From: Pseudomonadota bacterium
GTDB taxonomy: Bacteria > Desulfobacterota > Desulfarculia > Desulfarculales > Desulfarculaceae
NCBI GenBank assembly: GCA_018902755.1
Contig: JAHIQI010000043.1
Coordinates: 1 to 64,000 of the forward strand
Length of the DNA: 64,000 bases
Direction: 5' to 3'
Below are positions 23,574 through 29,296 of this stretch, in pieces (the first letter of the stretch is position 1; every line of letters begins with the position of its first letter). A program made the translations under genes and the position numbers. The notes under the pieces are model-generated. The model worked only from the letters and a program-made list of their open reading frames with translations, was not told the origin of the DNA and searched no databases.

Positions 23574-23665
23574 TTGACATCTCTCCCGAGACCTATATAA
23601 AGTCACATTATAGCTATAATATAGTTATTTAGTAGCGCCTATATAGTTACTTTGTAGCTATTCAT
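23574..23665 (+). promoter_or_regulatory. Promoter and five 11-bp-period repeats upstream of second DUF2080/GNAT module
   Basis: TTGACA (23574-23579) and TATAAA (23596-23601) are 16 bases apart, a near-consensus sigma70 promoter. Five tandem 11-base units follow: TAGCTATAATA (23611), TAGTTATTTAG (23622), TAGCGCCTATA (23633), TAGTTACTTTG (23644) and TAGCTATTCAT (23655). The motif TCACA also precedes the units in both modules. Position after the -10 element suggests repression by roadblock or steric exclusion. Confidence 0.75.
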
Positions 23666-23727
23666 AAGAGCAATACCAAGGCCGGGCGGCCGGCGCGCCG
23701 CCAAGGCATCCAAGGGAAGAAAACCTA

Positions 23728-23937
23728 ATGGACCCCAAGCGAACCCCAGCCAAGCGGCCCCGCCTCCAGGCCCCAACCGCCGCAAAAAAGCCCGGCGGCT
23801 TCGGCGGCAAGACCAAGTTCGAGGGTTACGGCGAAGAGATGATCGAAAAGACCGTAAGGCAAAGCGGCAACTCCGGCCGGGTGTACCTGCCCCCGGAGTG
23901 GGTCGGCAAAAACGTGAAGATCATTCGCATCAATTAA
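23728..23937 (+). CDS. DUF2080-like (AbrB/MazE-like) small DNA-binding protein, copy 2
   Basis: 69 residues. The last 40 residues (YGEEMIEKTVRQSGNSGRVY, LPPEWVGKNVKIIRIN) differ from copy 1 at only a few positions, while the first 28 are unrelated basic sequence, so the DNA-binding part is under selection. It starts at ATG 23728, 22 bases before a GNAT gene. Its promoter carries the expanded repeat array. The gene may lead a transcription unit that runs into bzdN. Confidence 0.72.
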   Translation: MDPKRTPAKRPRLQAPTAAKKPGGFGGKTKFEGYGEEMIEKTVRQSGNSGRVYLPPEWVGKNVKIIRIN

Positions 23938-23959
23938 ATACAAGGCGAGGAGTCCAGCC

Positions 23960-24391
23960 GTGAATCTGCGCCCCATGAAAAAAGAAGACCTGCCCGAGGT
24001 CCAGCGCATCCAAAGCCGCATCACCCGCCAGGAGGTGCCCCAATCCTGGGTGGACATGCTGGCCGAGCACGTCGGCAAAACCTACCGCCTGGGTTTCGTG
24101 GCCGAGGAAGACGGCGGTGTGCATGGCTTCATCCTGGGCGAGATCAAGATCGGCGGCTTCGGCACCGAACTCTCCGGTTGGCTGGAGCTTTTGGGCGTGG
24201 AGCCCAGGCTCATGGGCTCCGGGGTGGGCGCGGCCCTGGTGGAAGCCCTGTTCGCGGCCCTGCGGGGGCGCGAGGTGCGCGAAATCTACACCGCCGTGCG
24301 CTGGGACTCGGGCGACATGCTGGCCTTCTTCAAGAAGATCGGCTTTGACAAGAGCCCCTTTATCAACCTTAGGTTCGAGCAAACGCTTTAG
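23960..24391 (+). CDS. GNAT-family N-acetyltransferase, copy 2
   Basis: 143 residues, about 75 percent identical to the copy at 20347 by eye. GFILGEIKIGGFGTELSGWL is identical in both. The acetyl-CoA loop is again MGSGVGAALVEAL with Met in place of the usual Arg/Gln. The GTG start has GAGGAG upstream. It ends about 317 bases before bzdN with no T-rich terminator between. Acylation of the neighbouring reductase, its ligase or its regulator is a testable idea, by analogy with lysine acetylation of benzoate-CoA ligase in Rhodopseudomonas. Confidence 0.8.
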   Translation: MNLRPMKKEDLPEVQRIQSRITRQEVPQSWVDMLAEHVGKTYRLGFVAEEDGGVHGFILGEIKIGGFGTELSGWLELLGVEPRLMGSGVGAALVEALFAALRGREVREIYTAVRWDSGDMLAFFKKIGFDKSPFINLRFEQTL

Positions 24392-24482
24392 GCTTTAACC
24401 GGCCCGGCCATCCGTCAGACAACGGACGGCAGACCCAAAACCACCGCGCCAGCTCCCCTGACCTGCGGTTCAAGCAAATAGT

Positions 24483-24522
24483 GCAACCCACGGGTTGCCC
24501 AAGCGCCCGGCTCAGGCCGGGC
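24483..24522 (+). other. Two consecutive GC hairpins in the GNAT-bzdN intergenic region
   Basis: The 316-base gap 24392-24707 has no gene. It holds GCAACCC-AC-GGGTTGC (24483-24498) and GCCCGGC-TCAG-GCCGGGC (24505-24522), both perfect. No T-tract follows, so they are not classical terminators; RNA-stability or processing elements between GNAT and bzdN are likelier. No convincing -35/-10 pair is seen for bzdN in this GC-rich gap. Confidence 0.5.
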
Positions 24523-24707
24523 CCAGGATGAACCGCCGCGCCCGCCCCCCCTACGTTCTGCGGCCCAACCGAACCAGCGACCAAGGACCAGGCCCTCCGG
24601 CGGGTGCCGGACGCCTGAGCAACAATCGGCCTCGCGTTAAGCGCCGCGCTCCGGGCCAAGGGGACGCGCCGGGGCGGGGCTTCAGAGACCACCTAGGAGG
24701 TTTGGCC

Positions 24708-25835
24708 ATGATCGAAATGTTCGAGGAGTGGTACAAGTCCCGCCACGATTACGCCAATCAGTGGAAGGACAAAACCGGCGGAAAAGTGATGGGCTTCTTC
24801 TGCACCTATGTGCCCGAGGAAATCCTCTTGGCCGCCAACGTTTTGCCGGTGCGCATCCTGGGCTCTCACGAGCCCCAGAACGTCACCGAGCCCCACATTT
24901 TCGGCATGTACTGCCCCTTCTGCCGCGACTGTCTGGCCCAGGGGCTGCTGGGGCGCTACGACTATCTGGACGGCATGATGATCGCCCAGAGCTGCCTGCA
25001 CATCCGCCAGGCCTTCACGTCCTGGAAAAAGCACATGCCCCCGGAGTTCACTTATTACCTGCCCATGCCCCATCAGGTGCAGAGCCCCCGCTCCATCCCC
25101 TTCCTGCGCTCGGAGCTGGAGACCTTCAAGAGCGCCGTGGAGCAGCGGGTGGGCAAACAAATCACCGACGCGGACCTGGACCGGGGCATCGAGCTGATGA
25201 ACGCCTCCCGCCAGGCCATGCGCGATCTCTACGACACCCGCAAGGCCTCCAATCCGCCCATGACCGGCCTGGAAGCCATGTACGCGGCGGTGAGCAATCA
25301 GTGGATCGACAAGGCCGAACACACCGCGGTGGTGCGCGACGTAATCCAAAAGGAATTGCCGGGCCGCGACCTGGGCCTGGAGGGCAAGACCCGCCTGATG
25401 ATCCTGGGCTCCGAGGACGACGACACCGCTTTCGTGAACATGGTGGAGGGCTGCGGCTCGGTCATCGTCACCGACGACCACTGCACCGGCAGCCGCTATT
25501 TCTGGAACCAGGTGGAGCCCGAGGAAGACCGCCTGCTGGCCATCGCCAAGCGCTACATCAACCGTCCCGCCTGCCCCACCAAGGACTGGCCCCAGCGCAC
25601 CCGCCTGGACCACGTGCGCATGCTGGCCAAGCAGTGGGACGTGGCCGGGGCCATCATCATCCAGCAGAAGTTCTGCGACCCCCACGAGCTGGACATCCCC
25701 GAGCAGCGCAAAAGCCTGGACGGCATCGGCGTGCCCACCCTGTTTTTGGAGCTGGACGTCACCGTGCCGGTGGGCCAGTTCAAGATCCGCGTCGAGGCCT
25801 TCCTGGAAATGCTGGCCGAAGACGATCTGTTCTAG
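24708..25835 (+). CDS. bzdN: ATP-dependent benzoyl-CoA reductase, BzdN/BcrC-like subunit
   Basis: 375 residues of the 2-hydroxyacyl-CoA dehydratase / class I benzoyl-CoA reductase fold. In the class I enzyme this subunit pairs with BzdO to hold the active-site [4Fe-4S] clusters that dearomatise benzoyl-CoA. Conserved Cys are in GFFCTYVPEEI, MYCPFCRDC, DDHCTGSRYF and QQKFCDPHEL. AGGAGG lies seven bases before ATG 24708; the open frame reaching back to 24495 is not coding. It begins a tight six-gene cluster N-O-P-Q-M-V in the order known from Azoarcus bzd. A role on 3-hydroxybenzoyl-CoA or tetrahydronaphthoyl-CoA cannot be excluded. Confidence 0.85.
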   Translation: MIEMFEEWYKSRHDYANQWKDKTGGKVMGFFCTYVPEEILLAANVLPVRILGSHEPQNVTEPHIFGMYCPFCRDCLAQGLLGRYDYLDGMMIAQSCLHIRQAFTSWKKHMPPEFTYYLPMPHQVQSPRSIPFLRSELETFKSAVEQRVGKQITDADLDRGIELMNASRQAMRDLYDTRKASNPPMTGLEAMYAAVSNQWIDKAEHTAVVRDVIQKELPGRDLGLEGKTRLMILGSEDDDTAFVNMVEGCGSVIVTDDHCTGSRYFWNQVEPEEDRLLAIAKRYINRPACPTKDWPQRTRLDHVRMLAKQWDVAGAIIIQQKFCDPHELDIPEQRKSLDGIGVPTLFLELDVTVPVGQFKIRVEAFLEMLAEDDLF

Positions 25836-25871
25836 GGACCACACATCGCTCCGTATCGGGAGGTTTTTAAA

Positions 25872-27179
25872 ATGGCCAAGTACCCCACGGAAATCCTGCT
25901 CTCTTGGAGCAAGGCCAAGGAGATCAGGGAGACCTATTACAAGAACTACGCCGCCGCCCACGACAAGGGCGGCATCCGCTGGGTGGGCGGCGCCTGGACC
26001 TTCGACGCGGTCCCCGCCGGGTTGGGGGCCGACGTCTACTCCCTGACCAGCGAGCCCTACGGCGCTTCCTGCGCCTTTAACAAGGACTTCTCCACCCGGG
26101 CCATGGAGGCGGCCGAGACCGCCGGCTACGCCCGGGACCTTTGCGCCTACATGCGCAACTACTGGGGCTCCATCCTCATGGACGAGTACGCTTTTGGCGG
26201 CCCCTTTCCCAAGCCGGACTTCATCTGGCAGGACCACATCTGCTGCTCCCACGCCAAGTGGTACCAGGTGGTCAGCGAGTTGGAGGGCGGCATCCCCATG
26301 TTCTGCGTGGACGTGGCGGTGGGCCCGGCGGAGCCCTTCGGGACGCTCACCGAGGCCAAGATCGACTACGTGGCCGGGCAGATCCTGGACGGCATCCAGT
26401 GGCTGGAAAAAACCACGGGCCGCACCTACGACGACGAGCTGTTCATCGAGGCCTGCTGGAACGACTTCCGCAGCACCTCCAAGTGGGCCCAGGTCTGCGA
26501 GCTGAACAAGGCGGTGCCCGCGCCCCTGGACGAGAAGACCATGTACTCCCTGTACGTGCTGGCCACCCTGCAAAAGTCCTGGGGCGTGGTAGCCGACTAC
26601 TACGACGAGCTCTACGACGAGGTCAAGGACCGGGTGGAGCGGGGCATCGCCGCGGTGCCCAACGAGCAGGCCCGGGTGATGAGCGACACCCAGCCGCCCT
26701 GGAGCGCCCTGAAGCTGTTCCGCTACCTGGAGCAGTACGGGGTGGTCTCGGTGGGTAGCCTCTACACCTTCGGGCTGGAGGGCATGTGGGACTTCGACCC
26801 CGCCAGCGGCGACCTGGTGCCCCGGCCCATGCCCTCCAAAAAACCCACCACCCGCGAGGAAGCCGCCCGGGAGCTGGTGCGCTGGCACCTGCACAAGCCC
26901 GAATACCAGCATTTCTACGACTGCGACTACAAGAGCCAGATGATGATCGCCATGTGCAAAAACTATGGCCTCAGCGGGGTGATGCTGCACTACAACCGAG
27001 GCTGCGAGGGCCTGAGCCTGGGCATCGCCGAAAACCGCCTGGCCATCCAGGAAGCCGGTTATCCGGTGATGACCTTCGAGGGCAACATGGGCGACGAGCG
27101 CGAGTTCGACCTGGGCCGCACCATGCAGCGGGTGGACGCCTTCATGGAAACCCTGGGAGTCAAGAAGGTGGCGGCCTAG
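25872..27179 (+). CDS. bzdO: ATP-dependent benzoyl-CoA reductase, BzdO/BcrB-like subunit
   Basis: 435 residues, second catalytic subunit of the class I reductase. Candidate cluster cysteines are in EPYGASCAF, DHICCSHAKW, MMIAMCKNYG and HYNRGCEG. Length is close to BzdO/BcrB (about 435-450). GGGAGG lies nine to ten bases upstream of the ATG. It follows bzdN after 36 bases and precedes bzdP after 26. Confidence 0.86.
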   Translation: MAKYPTEILLSWSKAKEIRETYYKNYAAAHDKGGIRWVGGAWTFDAVPAGLGADVYSLTSEPYGASCAFNKDFSTRAMEAAETAGYARDLCAYMRNYWGSILMDEYAFGGPFPKPDFIWQDHICCSHAKWYQVVSELEGGIPMFCVDVAVGPAEPFGTLTEAKIDYVAGQILDGIQWLEKTTGRTYDDELFIEACWNDFRSTSKWAQVCELNKAVPAPLDEKTMYSLYVLATLQKSWGVVADYYDELYDEVKDRVERGIAAVPNEQARVMSDTQPPWSALKLFRYLEQYGVVSVGSLYTFGLEGMWDFDPASGDLVPRPMPSKKPTTREEAARELVRWHLHKPEYQHFYDCDYKSQMMIAMCKNYGLSGVMLHYNRGCEGLSLGIAENRLAIQEAGYPVMTFEGNMGDEREFDLGRTMQRVDAFMETLGVKKVAA

Positions 27180-27205
27180 GGCCGGGCCTTCGGGAGGACA
27201 AACCA

Positions 27206-27994
27206 ATGTATACCGCTGGAATCGACGTCGGAGCCAAAACGGTCAAGATCGTGGTGACCCAAGACGGCAAGATCGTGGACCGCCAGATAGTGTCCGCCGG
27301 GCAGGACGCCCAGGCGGCCATCGAAGAGGCCTGGCAGAGCCTGGACACCCCCATCGCCGACATCGGCCTGATCGTGGCCACCGGCTCGGGCCGCAAGAGC
27401 ACCAAACGGGCCAAGGGTTACGTAACCGAGGTGGCCGCCGCGGCCAAGGGGGCCCAAAAGACCCAGCCCGAGGTGCGCACGGTGGTCGACGTGGGCGCCG
27501 AGGAGGGCCGGGCCATACGCATAGATGAAAACGGCAAGGTGGTGGATTTTGCCATCAACGAGAAATGCGCCGCCGGAGCCGGGGCCTTCACCGAGGCCAT
27601 GGCCCGTGCCCTGGAGGTGGATCTGCCCACCCTGGCCGCCATGAGCCTCAAATCCACGGGCAACGTGGCCATGAACGCACAGTGCGCCGTGTTCGCCGAG
27701 AGCGAACTGGTCACCCTGGTGCATTCCAACACCCCCAAACAGGACATGGCCAAGGCCATCCACGACGCCATCAGCGACCGCATCGTGTCCATGGTGCGCC
27801 GGGTGGGCATGGCCGAGAAGGTGATGCTCATCGGCGGGGTGGCCCTGAACGACGGCTTCGTGGCCTCCTTGGCCAACGACCTGGAAACCTCGGTGATCGT
27901 GCCCCAAGACCCCCAGCTGGTGTCCGCCTTCGGGGCCGCCATCCTGGGCGAGGAAGGCAACTACGCCGAGTCCCTGTCGGAAACCATGGAATAG
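27206..27994 (+). CDS. bzdP: Benzoyl-CoA reductase ATPase/activator subunit, BzdP-like
   Basis: 262 residues of the ASKHA-type activator (BadF/BadG/BcrA/D) family. Phosphate 1 loop is AGIDVGAKTVKIVV. The cluster cysteines are in NEKCAAGAGAF and NAQCAVFAESE, which in the dimer of P and Q hold a bridging [4Fe-4S] cluster. The phosphate 2 site reads VDVGAEEGRAIRID instead of the DIGGQDxK pattern seen in the partner. The subunit transfers low-potential electrons with ATP hydrolysis. GGGAGG precedes ATG 27206; the ORF extension to 26786 overlaps bzdO and is rejected. P versus Q was assigned by gene order and the Q-like features of the next gene. Confidence 0.82.
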   Translation: MYTAGIDVGAKTVKIVVTQDGKIVDRQIVSAGQDAQAAIEEAWQSLDTPIADIGLIVATGSGRKSTKRAKGYVTEVAAAAKGAQKTQPEVRTVVDVGAEEGRAIRIDENGKVVDFAINEKCAAGAGAFTEAMARALEVDLPTLAAMSLKSTGNVAMNAQCAVFAESELVTLVHSNTPKQDMAKAIHDAISDRIVSMVRRVGMAEKVMLIGGVALNDGFVASLANDLETSVIVPQDPQLVSAFGAAILGEEGNYAESLSETME

Positions 27995-28020
27995 CAGACT
28001 TCCCCACGGGAGGATGAAAA

Positions 28021-28893
28021 ATGGCTGAAGAATATTGGAGATGGACTGAGTCCCGCTGGACCAATCCCGACATCGACTGGAAAAAGGGAGACATCATCAC
28101 CGGCGGAGTGGACGTGGGCTCGGTGAGCTCCCAGGCGGTGGTGTTCGTGGACGGCCAGCTTTATTGCTACGGCAACACCCGCACCGGCTCCAACAGCCCC
28201 GACAGCGCCCACAAGGCCATGGGGCTGGCCATGGAAGACACCGGCATGAGCCTGGACGATTTGCAATACACCGTGGGCACCGGCTATGGCCGGGTCAACG
28301 TGCCCTTCGGCACACGGGCCATCACCGAGATCGCCTGCCACGCCAGGGGGGCCAACTTCATGTACGGCCCCACGGTGAAGACGGTGCTGGACATGGGCGG
28401 CCAGGACTGCAAGGCCATCCACTGCGACCCGCGCGGCAAGGTGACCAACTTTTTGATGAACGACAAGTGCGCCGCCGGGACCGGCCGGGGCATGGAGGTC
28501 TTCGCCGACCTGTTGCAGGTGCCCATCACCCAGATCGGCGAGCTGAGCCTCCAGGTGGAGAAGGAGCCGCCCCCGGTGTCCAGCACCTGTGTGGTGTTCG
28601 CCAAGAGCGAGGCCTCCTCCCTGTTGCGCGAGGGCTGGCCCAAGGAGAAGGTCATCGCCGCCTACTGCTCGGCCATGGCTCACCGGGTGGTCACCCTGCT
28701 GGAGCGCATTGGGGTGGAGGAAGACTTCGCCATCACCGGCGGCATCGCCAAGAACGTGGGCGTGGTGGGGCGCATCGAAAAAGAGCTGGGCATCACCGCA
28801 TTGAAGCCCAAGATCGACACCCAGATAGCCGGCGCGGTGGGCGCGGCCCTGTTCGGCGACGCGCTGGTCAAGAAAGAGCGCAAGAAGGGCTAG
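28021..28893 (+). CDS. bzdQ: Benzoyl-CoA reductase ATPase/activator subunit, BzdQ-like
   Basis: 290 residues. The N-terminus (YWRWTESRWTNPDIDWKKG) is the characteristic BzdQ extension, followed by phosphate 1 loop GVDVGSVSSQAVV, phosphate 2 LDMGGQDCKAI, cluster motif NDKCAAGTGRGMEVF and STCVVFAKSEASSL, and adenosine loop TGGIAKNVGVV. Together with BzdP it forms the ATP-driven electron activator of the reductase. GGGAGG precedes the ATG by seven bases. It is followed by the ferredoxin gene after six bases. Confidence 0.86.
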   Translation: MAEEYWRWTESRWTNPDIDWKKGDIITGGVDVGSVSSQAVVFVDGQLYCYGNTRTGSNSPDSAHKAMGLAMEDTGMSLDDLQYTVGTGYGRVNVPFGTRAITEIACHARGANFMYGPTVKTVLDMGGQDCKAIHCDPRGKVTNFLMNDKCAAGTGRGMEVFADLLQVPITQIGELSLQVEKEPPPVSSTCVVFAKSEASSLLREGWPKEKVIAAYCSAMAHRVVTLLERIGVEEDFAITGGIAKNVGVVGRIEKELGITALKPKIDTQIAGAVGAALFGDALVKKERKKG

Positions 28894-28899
28894 AAAACC

Positions 28900-29190
28900 A
28901 TGATCGCCAACTACGGGTATAAGGACGGCAGCGGCGATTACTTCATCGCCATAGACACCGATAGATGCGACGGCTGCGGCGCTTGCGTGCCGGTGTGCCC
29001 CAACTCGGTGTTTATGGTGATGGACGAAGACCCCAACGACCCAATGCGCGAGGAGCCGGTGGCGGTGGTGGCCGACGATCAACGCAAAAAGATCAAGTAC
29101 GCCTGCGCCCAGTGCAAGCCGGGCGGCGAACGGATGCCTCTGCCCTGCGTGGTGGCTTGCCCGGTGGATGCCATCACCCACTCCTGGTAG
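28900..29190 (+). CDS. bzdM: 2[4Fe-4S] ferredoxin, BzdM-like
   Basis: 96 residues with two cluster motifs: CDGCGACVPVCP (Cys23, 26, 29, 33) and CAQCKPGGERMPLPCVVACP (Cys69, 72, 83, 87). The second motif has an eleven-residue insert between its second and third Cys, as in aromatic-degradation ferredoxins. It would deliver low-potential electrons to the BzdPQ activator. It follows bzdQ directly; a hairpin separates it from bzdV. Confidence 0.86.
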   Translation: MIANYGYKDGSGDYFIAIDTDRCDGCGACVPVCPNSVFMVMDEDPNDPMREEPVAVVADDQRKKIKYACAQCKPGGERMPLPCVVACPVDAITHSW

Positions 29191-29216
29191 GCCGCGCCCA
29201 AGTTGAAGCTCCACGA

Positions 29217-29250
29217 GGGGCGGCCTGCTCCAAGGGCCGTCCCCTGTTTT
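29217..29250 (+). terminator. Possible partial terminator or attenuator between bzdM and bzdV
   Basis: GGGG-CGGCC (29217-29225) pairs with GGCC-GT-CCCC (29235-29244) with one bulge, followed by TGTTTT. The stem is strong but the T-run is only four, so it may reduce rather than stop transcription into bzdV. Confidence 0.5.
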
Positions 29251-29296
29251 ACCTCGCATCCACGCGCCGGGGCCGCGCCGCCCCTTGGGAGGAGCC

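Noticed and set aside
23611..23665. Possible CRISPR array or plasmid-type iteron origin
   Set aside because: Units are 11 bases long without spacers, no cas or rep genes are nearby, and the array lies between a promoter and its gene.
24693..27206. 837-codon minus-strand open frame opposite bzdN and bzdO
   Set aside because: Same shadow effect; the plus strand encodes clear reductase subunits with ribosome sites.
24708..28893. Assignment as 2-hydroxyglutaryl-CoA dehydratase with its activator
   Set aside because: Two different activator-type subunits, the BzdQ N-terminal extension and the adjacent ferredoxin and BzdV genes fit the bzd reductase; dehydratases have one homodimeric activator.
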